NCBI RefSeq assembly: GCF_000657795.2
Contig: NZ_JHEP02000017.1
Location: 19,374-83,373, forward strand
From: Bordetella pseudohinzii
Lineage (GTDB): Bacteria > Pseudomonadota > Gammaproteobacteria > Burkholderiales > Burkholderiaceae_B
Direction: 5' to 3'
DNA length: 64,000 nucleotides
The notes under the pieces are model-generated. The model was not told the DNA's origin. It made no database searches and saw only the letters and a program-made list of their open reading frames with translations. The position numbers and the translations under genes were made by a program. This document shows positions 19,238-31,787 of the stretch, one piece after another; positions within the stretch are counted from its first letter, which is position 1; the number at the start of each line of letters is the position of its first letter.

Positions 19238-20356
19238 TTATGACCTCCGCAGGACCTGGCCGCCTTCGCAGACCAGGCAGGCCGCGACGATGTCGTCGTC
19301 GCGCCGAATGTCGAGCGCGCCGCCTTCGCCGGTGATGAGTTTCAGGAAATCCAGCAGGTTGCGCGCATACAGCGCCGAGGCGTCGGTGGCCAGCCTGCCG
19401 GGCAGGTTGGTCAGGCCGATCAGCGTCACGCCATGCTTTTCGACCACCTGGCCTTTTTCGGTCAGCGGGCAGTTGCCGCCGCGCTCGACGGCCAGGTCGA
19501 CCAGGACCGCGCCGGGCTTCATGCCCGCCAGGGTTTCGGGGCTGATCAGCACGGGCGCGGGGCGTCCGGGGATGAGGGCGGTGGTGATCACGACGTCGGC
19601 CTGCTGGCAGCGCTGGGCCACCAGCGCGGCCTGCCGCGCCATCCAGGCGGCGGGCATGGGGCGGGCATAGCCGCCGGCGCCCTGGGCGATCTCGCGTTCT
19701 TCGTCGGTTTCAAAGGGGACGTCGATGAATTTGGCCCCCAGCGATTCGATCTGCTCCTTGACGGCGGGCCGCACATCGGAGGCTTCCACCACGGCGCCCA
19801 GGCGGCGCGCGGTGGCGATGGCCTGCAGGCCGGCCACGCCGGCGCCGAGCACGACCACGCGCGCGGCCTTCAGCGTGCCGGCGGCGGTCATCATCATGGG
19901 AAACAGGCGGCCGCTGTGGCTGGCCGCCAGCAGCACGGCCTGGTAGCCGGCCAGGTTGGCCTGCGAAGACAGCACGTCCAGGCTTTGGGCGCGGGTGGTG
20001 CGCGGCGCGGCCTCCAAGGCAAAGGCGGTCAGGCCGGCCTGGGCCAGGCGCGCCAGGCCCTCGGCGTCGAAGGGATCCAGCATGCCGACCAGGACGGCGT
20101 CGCGGCGCATATGCGGCAGCTCGGTCTCGGACGGCGCCCTTACCTTGAGCACGAGCGGGGCGCCCAGGGCGGCCGCCGCGTCGGCCAGGCTTGCGCCGGC
20201 GGCCTGGTAGTCGTCATCGCGGTAGCGGGCCGCGGCGCCGGCGCCTAGCTCCACGATGACAGCGTGTCCGGCGGCCACGTACTTCTTGACCGTCTCGGGC
20301 GTGGCGGCGACACGAGTCTCCCCGTCTCGGGTTTCTTTGGGTATCCCGATCTGCAT
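19238..20356 (-). CDS. pntAA: NAD(P) transhydrogenase subunit alpha 1 (NAD-binding part)
   Basis: 372-residue soluble dI domain, which binds NAD(H). It starts MQIGIPKETRDGETRVAATP, the alanine dehydrogenase/PNT N-terminal signature, and has the Rossmann segment VVLGAGVAGLQAIATARRLGAVVEASD in parts (about residues 168-195). It lacks the membrane segments, which are on the separate downstream gene. First gene of the pnt operon; the promoter should lie in 20357-20440, between it and the terminator of the amidohydrolase gene behind it. Confidence 0.95.
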   Translation of the reverse strand: MQIGIPKETRDGETRVAATPETVKKYVAAGHAVIVELGAGAAARYRDDDYQAAGASLADAAAALGAPLVLKVRAPSETELPHMRRDAVLVGMLDPFDAEGLARLAQAGLTAFALEAAPRTTRAQSLDVLSSQANLAGYQAVLLAASHSGRLFPMMMTAAGTLKAARVVVLGAGVAGLQAIATARRLGAVVEASDVRPAVKEQIESLGAKFIDVPFETDEEREIAQGAGGYARPMPAAWMARQAALVAQRCQQADVVITTALIPGRPAPVLISPETLAGMKPGAVLVDLAVERGGNCPLTEKGQVVEKHGVTLIGLTNLPGRLATDASALYARNLLDFLKLITGEGGALDIRRDDDIVAACLVCEGGQVLRRS

Positions 20357-20440
20357 CTGCGCTCCTCCTCCGAAGGCTTGCGTAGTTATACACGAAAGCC
20401 TCCCGCGGGCGCGCGGGCATCAGGGCCGCGCCGGCAGACA

Positions 20441-20481
20441 AAAAAAATCCCCCGGGGTCTTATGGACCTCGGGGGGCTGAA
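20441..20481 (-). terminator. Intrinsic terminator of the amidohydrolase gene
   Basis: On the minus strand a stem of AGCCCCCCGAGGTC against GACCCCGGGGGAT is followed by a run of seven T (plus-strand A-run at 20440-20447). It follows the gene ending at 20537. Confidence 0.8.
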
Positions 20482-20536
20482 CGGATGACCGGGGCCTTGG
20501 CCGCCGGATCCATCCCGTGCGCGCAGCCGTCCGGCG

Positions 20537-21403
20537 TCAGGCCGTCTGCGCGCGCGTCCAGTCGACCAGCGCGGCGGTCAGTCCGCGCAAGTCCGATTTG
20601 AGCCGGGCGTAGCCGTCGTTGGGGCGCAGGCTGACTTCATCCATGTACAGCTTGCGGTTGATCTCGATCTGCAGGCTGTGGCGGCCCTGGGCCGGGCGGC
20701 CGAAGACGCGCACCAGTTCGACGCCCTTGTAGGGATCGTTGACCGTCACGTTGTAGCCGCGCTCGCGCAGCCACTGGGCGACGAATTCGCGGAAAGCCGG
20801 GTCGCTGGTCGACCCATCACGGTCGCCGAGCACGAAATCGGGATGCACCAGGCCCGGGCGGTCGGTGGCGAAGGCGCCGGCCACGCTGGGCATGGAGTGG
20901 CAGTTGATGTGCCAGACCTTGCCGAAATGGGCGTGGACCTGGTCCAGCACCTCGGACAGCTTGGCGTGATAGGGCTTCCAGCAGGCTTCGATGCGATGCC
21001 GCACTTCGTCGGCCGAGAGCTTGCGGTCGTAGAGCGGCGTGCCGTCATCGAGCATGCGCCAGATCAGGCCCTTGCCCAGTCTGACCTTGGGCGAATCGCT
21101 CATCGGGCCGTCCCAGGGACCATCGAGCAACAGCGGATCGACTTCGTCGGCCGAGCGGTTGGCGTCGATATAGGCGCGCGGGAAGCTGGCCGCGATCAGC
21201 GGCACGCCCAGGTCGATGGCGTCGCCCCAGAGGTCATCCACCCAGGTGTCTTCCGCGGTCCGCAGGGCGCCGGGATCGACCGAGGGCGCGAAATCCGGCG
21301 GGTAGGTCGTGCCGCTGTGAGGCGAATCGAGCACCAGGGGCGCGGCTTGCGGAAAACGCTGCGGCAGGTCGAGGCGGTAGGACAGGGGATGGATGATAGG
21401 CAT
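20537..21403 (-). CDS. N-formylglutamate amidohydrolase family protein
   Basis: 288-residue zinc hydrolase of the FGase family (PF05013). In the histidine degradation pathway such enzymes (HutG type II) cleave N-formylglutamate to formate and glutamate; related proteins act on other N-acyl amino acids. Conserved segments are LVLDSPHSGTTYPPDF, FPRAYIDANRSADEVD, the metal-binding HINCHSMPSV and QIEINRKLYMDE. No other hut gene is in the window, so a role in histidine use is not supported by context. It has its own terminator at 20441-20481. Confidence 0.85.
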   Translation of the reverse strand: MPIIHPLSYRLDLPQRFPQAAPLVLDSPHSGTTYPPDFAPSVDPGALRTAEDTWVDDLWGDAIDLGVPLIAASFPRAYIDANRSADEVDPLLLDGPWDGPMSDSPKVRLGKGLIWRMLDDGTPLYDRKLSADEVRHRIEACWKPYHAKLSEVLDQVHAHFGKVWHINCHSMPSVAGAFATDRPGLVHPDFVLGDRDGSTSDPAFREFVAQWLRERGYNVTVNDPYKGVELVRVFGRPAQGRHSLQIEINRKLYMDEVSLRPNDGYARLKSDLRGLTAALVDWTRAQTA

Positions 21404-21429
21404 GACAAGGGGTGCTGCGAAAATAAGAG

Positions 21430-21453
21430 AGGTCCCCGCGCCGGGCGGGGACC
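21430..21453 (-). terminator. Hairpin after the Bug receptor gene
   Basis: GGTCCCCGC/GCGGGGACC stem with a short loop just beyond the stop of the gene ending at 21463. There is no clear T-run, so termination would be weak; it may act as a 3' stabilising hairpin. Confidence 0.45.
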
Positions 21454-21462
21454 GAAGACCGC

Positions 21463-22446
21463 TTAGTCGATCTTCACGTTGGCTTCTTTGGCGACGCGCT
21501 TGTTCTTGGCGATTTCGTCGGAAATCTGCTTGGCGAACTCAGCGGGCTTGTTGCCCACGGGCGCGGCGCCCAGACCGTTGAGGCGGCCCTTCACATCGGG
21601 GTCGGCGCTGACCTTGGCCACGGCGGCGTAGAGCTTGTCCGTGATGGCCTGCGGCAGCTTGGCCGGGCCGACCAGGCCGAACCAGGAGGAATCGTTCACC
21701 GGGGTCAGGCCGACTTCGGCGAAGGTCGGGACGTCGGGCAGGTTGGCCACGCGCTGCGGGGCGGCCACGGCCAGGGCGACCAGGGCGCCGGACTGGATGT
21801 GGGGCAGCGAGGAGGGCAGGTTGTCGAACAGCACGTCGACCTGGCCGGCCAGCGTGTCGTTCAGGGCCGGGCCCACGCCGCGGTAGGGGACGTGCATCAG
21901 GTCCACGCCAGCGGACATCTTGAACAGCTCGCCCATCATGTGCGAGACCGAACCGTTGCCGGCCGAGGCGTAGGTGATCTTGCCCGGCTGGCTCTTGGCC
22001 AGCTTGACGAAGGCGTCCATGTTCTTGGCCGCGACCTTGGGATTGATGGACATCACATTGGGCACGGCCGCCAGGTTCGAGATGGGCGTGAAGTCTTTCT
22101 CGGCGTCGAATGCCAGATTGGAATAGATGGCCGGATTGATGCCATGGGTCGACACGGTGGCGATGCCCAGCGTGTAGCCGTCCGGCGCGCTGTTGGCGAT
22201 AAAGGCCGAACCGATCGAGCCGCCGGCGCCGCCGCGGTTTTCCACCACCACGGTCTGGCCCAGTTCCTTGCCCAGCTTGTCGGCGAACAGGCGGCCGACG
22301 ATGTCGGTCGTGCCTCCGGGCGGGAAGGGCACGATGAGACGGATGGGCTTGGTCGGGTAGCTGTCTTCGGCGTGCACGGCGGTGAACGGGGCCGCCAGGG
22401 CGGCGGCGGCCAGGGACAGGCCCAGGATGAGGTTGCGACGTTGCAT
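21463..22446 (-). CDS. Bug-family tripartite tricarboxylate transporter receptor
   Basis: Periplasmic solute-binding protein of the Bug (TctC-like) family, expanded greatly in Bordetella and relatives. 327 residues from ATG 22446, with AGGGG 6 nt upstream. The signal peptide (about residues 1-26) ends AVHA|EDSYP. The family's hallmark loops are present: YPTKPIRLIVPFPPGGTTD and the second ligand loop VVVENRGGAGGSIGS, with ITYASAGNGSVSHMMGE further on. Ligands of characterised members are small carboxylates, amino acids or nicotinamide; this one's is unknown. No TctAB membrane genes are adjacent, which is typical of orphan Bug genes. A LysR regulator is divergent to it. Confidence 0.92.
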   Translation of the reverse strand: MQRRNLILGLSLAAAALAAPFTAVHAEDSYPTKPIRLIVPFPPGGTTDIVGRLFADKLGKELGQTVVVENRGGAGGSIGSAFIANSAPDGYTLGIATVSTHGINPAIYSNLAFDAEKDFTPISNLAAVPNVMSINPKVAAKNMDAFVKLAKSQPGKITYASAGNGSVSHMMGELFKMSAGVDLMHVPYRGVGPALNDTLAGQVDVLFDNLPSSLPHIQSGALVALAVAAPQRVANLPDVPTFAEVGLTPVNDSSWFGLVGPAKLPQAITDKLYAAVAKVSADPDVKGRLNGLGAAPVGNKPAEFAKQISDEIAKNKRVAKEANVKID

Positions 22447-22590
22447 GAATTCCCCTGAATTGGCGTGGGTCTTTAAGACTGACTCCGAATTCTGAAAGCC
22501 CCGGGCCGGTTTGCGCAAACGAAAGATTCTCCGTAAGCTATTACTTTTTTTCATGCCAGAGGTGTAAGCATTTCTGGCCGAGTATTGCCC

Positions 22591-23511
22591 ATGCGCCGAT
22601 TCTGCCCCTCGCTTACCGACCTGCAGGCCTTTGAAGTGGCCGCCAGGCATAGCAGTTTCACTCGCGCCGCCCAGGAGCTCTGCGTGACCCAGGGGGCGGT
22701 CAGCAAACAAGTGAAACATCTTGAGGAATTTGTCGGTGTTGAATTATTCCTACGCATCAGGCAAGGCCTGGTCCTGACCGAGGCGGGGCGCAGCTACCTC
22801 AAACAAGTGCAGGCCGGCCTGAGCCAGATCGAGGCGGCGACCGTGGAGCTCATCGCCCACCAGGGCAAGGGCGGCACGCTGCGCCTGACCTCCATGCCGA
22901 CCTTCGGCGCCCGCTGGCTCATCCCCAGGCTGACGGCCTTCCGGCGCCTGCGGCCGGACATCCATGTGGAGTTCCTGCCGCACCGCCAAGGGTATGACTT
23001 TTCCACGCCCGAGCTCGACGCGGCGGTGCGCTTCGGCGAAGGCGTGTGGCCGGGCAGCGGGGCCGATTACATCGTCGGCCGCGAGATCCTGCCGGTCTGC
23101 AGCCCCCGCCTGATTCCCCAGGCCTGCGACGAGGCCGGCGACCTGATGCGCTACCCCCTGCTGCACCATACCTCGGCGCTGGAGGGCTGGCGCGACTGGT
23201 TCGAGCAGGCCGGCTGCGATACGCGGCGCGCCCTGGAGGGCGCGCGCTTTGACCAGTATTCCCTGTTGTCGCAGGCCGCGGCGGCCGGTTTCGGGATCGC
23301 GCTCATTCCGCGCTGCCTGATCGAAGACGAACTGCGCGACGGCAAACTCATCGTTCCCATCCAGTTGCCGATCCGCGCGCGCCAGGGCTACTACCTTTGC
23401 TATCCGGAGCAGAAAGCCAGCTCGCCCACCTTGCAGGCCTTCCGCTCCTGGCTCATGGAAGTCTCGCGCGCGGCGGAACCGGTGCCGGATGACACGGCGC
23501 CCTTAAAATAA
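22591..23511 (+). CDS. LysR-family regulator, GcvA-like
   Basis: 306-residue LysR transcription factor. The winged helix-turn-helix (residues about 7-64) reads [32 protein letters not shown] in parts, and the effector domain follows from about 90, with the GcvA-type DAAVRFGEG segment. I use ATG 22591; TTG at 22585 is possible. It is divergent from the Bug receptor with a 144-nt shared region, so that gene is the most likely target, together with itself. A LysR-type T-N11-A site should lie in 22447-22590, but I cannot single one out with confidence. Confidence 0.9.
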   Translation: MRRFCPSLTDLQAFEVAARHSSFTRAAQELCVTQGAVSKQVKHLEEFVGVELFLRIRQGLVLTEAGRSYLKQVQAGLSQIEAATVELIAHQGKGGTLRLTSMPTFGARWLIPRLTAFRRLRPDIHVEFLPHRQGYDFSTPELDAAVRFGEGVWPGSGADYIVGREILPVCSPRLIPQACDEAGDLMRYPLLHHTSALEGWRDWFEQAGCDTRRALEGARFDQYSLLSQAAAAGFGIALIPRCLIEDELRDGKLIVPIQLPIRARQGYYLCYPEQKASSPTLQAFRSWLMEVSRAAEPVPDDTAPLK

Positions 23512-23519
23512 GCAGCATC

Positions 23520-24632
23520 ATGGTTCAGACATCACACAAGAAAGGCCGCGTCGTGGTCGGCATGTCGGGCGGGGTGGACTCCTCGGTCACCGCCTGGCTG
23601 CTCAAGCAGCAAGGCTACGAGGTCGTCGGCCTGTTCATGAAGAACTGGGAGGACGACGACGATTCCGAATACTGTTCGACCCGCCAGGATCTCCTGGACG
23701 CGGCCAGCGTGGCCGACCGGGTCGGCGTGGAATTCGAGTACGTCAATTTCGCGGCCGAATACAAGGATCGCGTGTTCGCCGATTTTCTGCGCGAGTATTC
23801 CGCCGGCCGCACGCCCAATCCGGACGTGCTGTGCAATGCCGAGATCAAGTTCAAGGCCTTTCTGGATCACGCCATGGCGCTGGGCGCCGAGCACATCGCC
23901 ACGGGCCACTATGCGCGCGTGCGCGCGGTCGACAGCCAGCGCGGCCGGCGCTTCCAGCTGCTCAAGGCGCTGGACGGCTCCAAGGACCAGAGCTATTTCC
24001 TGCACCGGCTGAACCAGGCCCAGCTGGCGCGCACGCTGTTTCCGCTGGGCGAGCTGCACAAAACCGAAGTGCGGCGCATCGCCCACGAGATCGGCCTGCA
24101 CAATGCGGCCAAGAAAGACTCCACGGGCATCTGCTTCATCGGCGAGCGGCCTTTCCGCGAGTTTCTCAACCGCTACCTGCCCACCGCTCCCGGCCCCATC
24201 CTCACGCCCGAGGGCAAGCGCCTGGGCCAGCATCACGGCCTGGCGTTCTACACGCTGGGCCAGCGCAAGGGCCTGGGCATAGGCGGGGTCAAGGGCCAGC
24301 AGCGCGAGGACGGCACGGCCGACGCCTGGTACACCGCCCGCAAGGACCTGAAGAACAACGCGCTCTACGTCGTTCAAGGCCATGACCATCCCTGGCTGCT
24401 GTCCAAGACCCTGCAGGCGCAGGACGTCAGCTGGATAGACGGCCAGGCGCCCGAGGCCGGCGACTATGCAGCCAAGACGCGCTATCGCCAGGCCGATGCG
24501 GCCTGCCGCCTCAGCCCGGAATGCGAGGGCTTTTCGCTGTCCTTCGTCCAGGATCAATGGGCGGTCACGCCCGGCCAGTCCGCCGTGCTGTATGACGGCG
24601 AGGTCTGCCTGGGGGGCGGCATCATCCGCTGA
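23520..24632 (+). CDS. mnmA: tRNA-specific 2-thiouridylase
   Basis: Puts sulfur on U34 of tRNA-Lys, tRNA-Glu and tRNA-Gln. The 370 residues contain the PP-loop GMSGGVDSS (14-22), the two catalytic cysteine contexts VLCNAEIKF and STGICFIGE, and the C-terminal beta-barrel with LGGGIIR at the end. The gene lies 8 nt after the LysR gene's stop and may be partly co-transcribed, although a TAAAAT-like -10 (23505-23510) just before it suggests its own promoter. Length and motifs are normal. Confidence 0.96.
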   Translation: MVQTSHKKGRVVVGMSGGVDSSVTAWLLKQQGYEVVGLFMKNWEDDDDSEYCSTRQDLLDAASVADRVGVEFEYVNFAAEYKDRVFADFLREYSAGRTPNPDVLCNAEIKFKAFLDHAMALGAEHIATGHYARVRAVDSQRGRRFQLLKALDGSKDQSYFLHRLNQAQLARTLFPLGELHKTEVRRIAHEIGLHNAAKKDSTGICFIGERPFREFLNRYLPTAPGPILTPEGKRLGQHHGLAFYTLGQRKGLGIGGVKGQQREDGTADAWYTARKDLKNNALYVVQGHDHPWLLSKTLQAQDVSWIDGQAPEAGDYAAKTRYRQADAACRLSPECEGFSLSFVQDQWAVTPGQSAVLYDGEVCLGGGIIR

Positions 24633-24720
24633 TTATTTTTTGCGCCGGCGCCCGGACCTCGGGGGAGGCGGGCGCCGCCGCGCTCGCGCCGGTTCCATCA
24701 AAAACGAGAGGAGAACAGAA

Positions 24721-27731
<3,011 letters not shown>

Positions 27732-27792
27732 TGTGCGCACGCCGGTGCGGCCCTGAGCACACCGGCGATTCGCCCCGTCTCAGGAGATCCCC

Positions 27793-28236
27793 ATGAAGAA
27801 GTTGACCGCCCTCATTGCCCTGGCCTGTACGGCCGCGGCCATGCCGGCCGCCGCGCAGTTTGCCAAGCCCCAAGACGCCGTCAAGTACCGCCAGGCCGCC
27901 CTGACGGTGATGGCTTCGCATTTCAGCCGCATGCAGCCGGTGGTGCGCGGCCAGGCGCCCTATGACGCCGCGCAGATCAAGGCCAATGTCGACATCCTCA
28001 AGACGCTGGCCGCGCTGCCCTGGGCCGGCTTCGGCCCGGGCACCGAAGGCGGCGACGCCAAGCCCGAAGTCTGGAGCAATGCGGCCGACTTCAAGGACAA
28101 GCAGCAGCGCCTGATCGACAACGTCGGCAAGCTGTCGGCGGCGGCCGACAGCGGCGATCTGGCCAAGGTGCGCGCCGCCTTTGGCGACGTTGGCGCCAGC
28201 TGCAAGGCCTGTCACGATGTCTATCGCAAGAAATAA
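27793..28236 (+). CDS. Cytochrome c'
   Basis: 147-residue periplasmic four-helix-bundle cytochrome. Signal peptide of about 21 residues (ending AAA-QF), then the cytochrome c' domain with the heme motif C137-K-A-C140-H141 close to the C-terminus. H141 is the proximal ligand, and the distal side is normally empty. Such proteins bind NO and are linked to NO and oxidative-stress protection. A Shine-Dalgarno AGGAGA lies 7 nt before the ATG. It converges with the cytochrome b561 gene, a common partner in betaproteobacteria; a bidirectional terminator separates them. Confidence 0.93.
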   Translation: MKKLTALIALACTAAAMPAAAQFAKPQDAVKYRQAALTVMASHFSRMQPVVRGQAPYDAAQIKANVDILKTLAALPWAGFGPGTEGGDAKPEVWSNAADFKDKQQRLIDNVGKLSAAADSGDLAKVRAAFGDVGASCKACHDVYRKK

Positions 28237-28248
28237 AGCCCCGGCAAA

Positions 28249-28283
28249 ACGATAACGCCCCGCAAGGGGCGTCATCGTTTTTG
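28249..28283. terminator. Terminator between cytochrome c' and cytochrome b561
   Basis: CGATAACGCCCC/GGGGCGTCATCG stem with a GCAA loop and T-run, between convergent genes ending at 28236 and 28302. Confidence 0.85.
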
Positions 28284-28301
28284 GGGCGGCCCATCCCGGG
28301 C

Positions 28302-28976
28302 CTAGAAGGCGGGCGCGCTCTCCAGGCCGAGCAGCCAGAGCGCCACGGCGGCGCAGCACAAGGCGATGAGCAGGGCGCGCAGGCGCATGCCCAGGTCATC
28401 GCGCGCCGGCGCGGCATCGGCGGGCAGCTCCCCGGCGGGCGCATCGCCCGTGACCATGGCCCGCAGCAGCGGCCGGCGCTTGACGCCGGCATACCACAGC
28501 AGGGCCAGCAGGTGCAGCCCGACCAGGGCGATCAGCACCCACTCATTGGCCTTGTGCAGGCTGGTCAGGGTGGAGGCCAGGCCTTCGTCGACGCGGTCAT
28601 AGAGCGGACCCTGGATCATGATGTCGTCGCTGGCGAACAGGCCGCTGACGGCCTGCAAGCCGAAGGCCAGCAGCATGGCGATGACCGAGAGGGCGCCCAG
28701 CGGATTATGGCCCGCGGTGCGCAGGCCGCCGCGCAGATAGGCGGCGACGGCGCGGGGGCCGCGCAGGAATTGCGAGAAGCGCGCATAGCGCGAGCCGAAC
28801 AGGCCCCACAGCACACGAAAAAGAATGAGGCCCAGGGTCGCCAGCCCGAAGCGCACATGCCATTCCATGTACAGGCCGCCCAGCTTGACGGTGATGAAGG
28901 CGCCCAGCACGCAGGCCGCGAGGGCCCAGTGGAACAATCGGGTCGGCAGGTCCCAGATGCGCAGCGTGGAGGGCAT
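28302..28976 (-). CDS. Cytochrome b561 family membrane protein
   Basis: 224-residue di-heme membrane cytochrome of the YceJ/Ni-hydrogenase cytochrome-b type. Four or five hydrophobic segments; heme-ligand histidines are in LFHWALAACV, LYMEWHVRFGL, the LTSLHKANEW start of the third helix and LVGLHLLALLWY. I take the ATG at 28976 (MPSTLRIWDLPTRLFHW); a longer frame to 29018 lacks a ribosome site. It probably passes electrons from the quinone pool to a periplasmic cytochrome, and the convergent cytochrome c' gene is an obvious candidate partner (inference). Confidence 0.88.
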   Translation of the reverse strand: MPSTLRIWDLPTRLFHWALAACVLGAFITVKLGGLYMEWHVRFGLATLGLILFRVLWGLFGSRYARFSQFLRGPRAVAAYLRGGLRTAGHNPLGALSVIAMLLAFGLQAVSGLFASDDIMIQGPLYDRVDEGLASTLTSLHKANEWVLIALVGLHLLALLWYAGVKRRPLLRAMVTGDAPAGELPADAAPARDDLGMRLRALLIALCCAAVALWLLGLESAPAF

Positions 28977-29033
28977 GGGGCGGGCGGCGGGCGGTTTCAG
29001 ACGCGGCCAATGTAACACGCCCGGCGACAGCGA

Positions 29034-29315
29034 TCAGGCCGACAGCCTGCGCTGCCGGGCCACCGGCTCGATGCGATGCACATGCTCGTGGCGAAAGCGG
29101 ATGCGCTCGCCGCGGTTCGTGCCGCAGGGACGGATGACTTCGGTCGTATAGGTGGTCGTGCCGTTGATGGGCGCGTTGTAGATGACGGCGGCGCGGATGG
29201 CCTTGCCGTCGGCCAGCTTCAGGTGCACCACGTCGCCCACGTTGATGGGCATGTCGTCCAGTTTGGAATGGGCCGGACGGCGCACCAGGTCTTGAATGTT
29301 GAACAGCGTATTCAT
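29034..29315 (-). CDS. Conserved-looking small protein of unknown function
   Basis: 93 residues from ATG 29315, with GAGGA 8 nt upstream. I do not recognise the family. The sequence looks like a small beta-rich fold: INVGDVVHLKLADGKAIRAAVIY, then ITGTTTYTTEVI-like strands, ending in an Arg/His-rich segment (RGERIRFRHEHVHRIEPVARQRR) that could bind nucleic acid or a polyanion. No signal peptide. It stands alone behind a 500-bp gap with no recognisable gene, and converges on nothing. The codon use looks like its neighbours. Confidence 0.6.
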   Translation of the reverse strand: MNTLFNIQDLVRRPAHSKLDDMPINVGDVVHLKLADGKAIRAAVIYNAPINGTTTYTTEVIRPCGTNRGERIRFRHEHVHRIEPVARQRRLSA

Positions 29316-29820
29316 ATGTTTTCCTCGTTCAATTTTTTTTATGGAAACACGGCTCCGGTCGCCCGGACAGCGTACTTCTATGCCGGCGCACATCAGATGC
29401 GTCGGAATCCGTCCTTGGTGGACGAACGATTGCGGGACGTGAGTTTCCCGAGGGGGTCGTACGCGATAATCCGGCGGGAGGCCACACACTGGCCGCCGGC
29501 GGACAAACCGCGGATTAACGAAAGCGCCTGCGCTGCGGCTGGCATGGCCGGCCGAGGGAGGCGATATCGATGCAAAGGCCGCCTGTATAAATATTGGATG
29601 TGGCGGGACCAGACAGCATCGACGTGGGGGCGGACGGGGATCATGCAAGGGCCGATCCGTGGACAGCATTGTCCGCCTGTCAGTTTGTCGCCCGGTAGGG
29701 CTGCTGACATCATGCGCGCCATGGCTAAACCATAAACGCGCGTGGTCAATCTATCTATAGTAGAGATAAGTCTTTGTTTTGTCAAGCCTTGTTGTGACAT
29801 CAGGCTTCGTTGGCAACAAA
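29316..29820. other. 505-bp gap, no gene recognised
   Basis: Nothing with coding character is seen. Its right end (29735-29790) is AT-rich with a TATAGT -10-like element at 29755-29760, likely the promoter of the following lipoprotein gene. A GATAAT at 29465-29470 could be a second -10. A small hairpin GGACAGCATTGTCC lies at 29660-29673. The rest may hold the promoter of the minus-strand small gene. Confidence 0.4.
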
Positions 29821-30660
29821 ATGCCCGCCGCGCCGGGCCGGGGGACGGCTTGGGCTAAGCTCAGGGATCTTCTTTCCCGGATAGACGTCTACTTGCTGTC
29901 CCTTTTTTCTTTCCCTCCGTTTCGGCGGCGGCCGGGCGGGGCGCCGCGCGCCGTGCTGGCGGCCTGCCTGGCGCTGGGCTTGCAGGCTTGCACCCAGCAC
30001 GAGCCCGAGGAGCGGGCCGCGTTCATTCACTGGCTGCGGGAGGCTGGCGGGGCCGCGCCTGACGCGGCAACCCTCGAGCATTTCGGGGACTACGCCAGGC
30101 AATACGCGGTGATTGGCGATTACCAGCAGGCCTTGCGGCGCGCGGCCGGGACGATCCGCCAGGCGCTGGCCGCGCTGCCGGTGCATGCCCTGGAAGACCT
30201 GTCGGCGCGCCGCGAGCGTCTGCAGGCCTTGCGCGCCAGCCTGCACCGCGACCAACAGGACCTGGAGCAGGCCTATCGGCAGGCCCTTTCCCAGCGCGCC
30301 GATCTATTGCAGGCCGCCGATCTCAAACAGGCCTACGACCAGGCCTTCGAGCGCCTGGTGATCGGCCGGCAGGCGGCCATCGGCCCGCTGTGGGACCTGC
30401 TGGAAGCGCCGCTGTCCCTGTCGCTGAAGGTGGCCGATTTTGCCGCCGTGCACCAAGACCAGATCGCCACCTTCGGTTCGCTGACCCAGGTGCGCGATCC
30501 TTCGGTGCGCGATGCCCTCAATGACCTGCTGGCGGCGCTCAATGCGCAGTCGCGCGCCCTGGAGCAGGCGGCCGCGCTTTGCGCCGCCCAGGCCTGGTGT
30601 CCGAGCGGGCCGGCCTCGCCTACAATGGCGCCCGCGCCCCGTATTCAGGACGACTCATGA
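29821..30660 (+). CDS. DUF3053/YiaF-like lipoprotein
   Basis: 279 residues if the ATG at 29821 is used. The region around residues 38-60 is a lipoprotein signal (APRAVLAACLALGLQAC, lipobox LQAC), so the true start may be later, at a non-ATG codon; I could not settle it. The mature part is alpha-helical with EPEERAAFIHWLRE near its start and long heptad-rich helices (RRERLQALRASLHRDQQDLEQAYRQAL), which fits the E. coli YiaF/DUF3053 family of unknown function. The stop overlaps the start of the permease gene (ATGA at 30657), so the two are co-translated. Confidence 0.6.
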   Translation: MPAAPGRGTAWAKLRDLLSRIDVYLLSLFSFPPFRRRPGGAPRAVLAACLALGLQACTQHEPEERAAFIHWLREAGGAAPDAATLEHFGDYARQYAVIGDYQQALRRAAGTIRQALAALPVHALEDLSARRERLQALRASLHRDQQDLEQAYRQALSQRADLLQAADLKQAYDQAFERLVIGRQAAIGPLWDLLEAPLSLSLKVADFAAVHQDQIATFGSLTQVRDPSVRDALNDLLAALNAQSRALEQAAALCAAQAWCPSGPASPTMAPAPRIQDDS

Positions 30661-31763
30661 CGCAATCGCCTCTTTTGCACAGCCGGACCTTCATCGGGCT
30701 GCTGATCGCCGTCTCCCTGGCGTTCATCTGGCTGCTGTGGCCCTTCTATGGCGCGGTGTTCTGGGGCACCATCCTGGCCATCATCTTCTCCCCCTTGCAC
30801 CGCAAGCTGGCGCGGCGCCTGGCGCCGCGCAACAATCTGGCCGCGCTGCTGTCGCTGTGCCTGGTGCTGCTGGTGGTGATCCTTCCGCTGATCGTGATCA
30901 CCGGCTCGCTGGTGCAGGAGGGCGCCAACCTCTATCAACGCATCCGTTCGGGCTCGCTGAACTTCGGCGCCTATTTCCAGCAGGTCATGGACGCCATGCC
31001 GCCCATGGTGCACGAACTGCTGGCGCGCTTCGACCTGGCCGACCTGGGCAGCATCCAGGAAAAGCTTTCGGCTGGCGCCATGCAACTGAGCCAATTCCTG
31101 GCCACGCAGTTGGTCAATATCGGGCAGGACACGGCGCAGTTCCTGGTGAGCTTCGGCGTCATGCTCTATCTGCTGTTCTTCCTGCTGCGCGACGGGCCGC
31201 GCCTGTCGCGCAGGCTGCGCCGCGCCGCGCCGCTGGACGAGGCTTACAAACAGCACCTGTTCCGCAAGTTCACCACCGTCGTGCGCGCGACGGTCAAGGG
31301 CAATATCGCCGTGGCCGCCGTGCAGGGGGCGCTGGGCGGCCTCATCTTCTGGGCGCTGGGCATCCAGGGCGCCTTGCTCTGGGGCGTCATCATGGGCTTC
31401 CTGTCCCTGTTGCCGGCCGTGGGCGCCGGCTTGATCTGGGCGCCGGTGGCCGTCTATTCCCTCGTGACGGGCGCCATCTGGCAGGGCGTGGTGCTCATCC
31501 TGTTCGGCATCCTGGTCATCGGCATGGTCGACAATGTGCTGCGGCCCATTCTGGTGGGCAAGGACACCAAGCTGCCGGACTACGTCATCCTCATTTCGAC
31601 GCTGGGCGGCATGGCCTTGTTCGGCCTGAACGGCTTTGTCATCGGACCGCTCATCGCCGCGCTGTTCGTGGCCTGCTGGGACCTGTTTTCGCCGCCCGAT
31701 CCCGACGATCTGGCCAAGGACGCCGAAAGCCTGCCGCAGGGCCGCGACCGCGCCGAATCCTGA
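30657..31763 (+). CDS. AI-2E family transporter (PerM-type)
   Basis: 368-residue polytopic membrane protein of the AI-2 exporter/PerM family. The N-terminal pair of helices (FIGLLIAVSLAFIWLLWPF; ILAIIFSPL) is followed by a long periplasmic section and the C-terminal helices with GALGGLIFWALGIQGALLWGV in parts and the conserved DNVLRPILVGK. Members have been tied to AI-2 export, Na+/H+ antiport or a general exporter role; the function here is open. A TACAAT -10-like sequence at 30620-30625 inside the upstream gene may give it an extra promoter. Confidence 0.85.
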   Translation: MTQSPLLHSRTFIGLLIAVSLAFIWLLWPFYGAVFWGTILAIIFSPLHRKLARRLAPRNNLAALLSLCLVLLVVILPLIVITGSLVQEGANLYQRIRSGSLNFGAYFQQVMDAMPPMVHELLARFDLADLGSIQEKLSAGAMQLSQFLATQLVNIGQDTAQFLVSFGVMLYLLFFLLRDGPRLSRRLRRAAPLDEAYKQHLFRKFTTVVRATVKGNIAVAAVQGALGGLIFWALGIQGALLWGVIMGFLSLLPAVGAGLIWAPVAVYSLVTGAIWQGVVLILFGILVIGMVDNVLRPILVGKDTKLPDYVILISTLGGMALFGLNGFVIGPLIAALFVACWDLFSPPDPDDLAKDAESLPQGRDRAES

Positions 31764-31787
31764 TATCAAGCCCCCCGGGGGTGCCGG

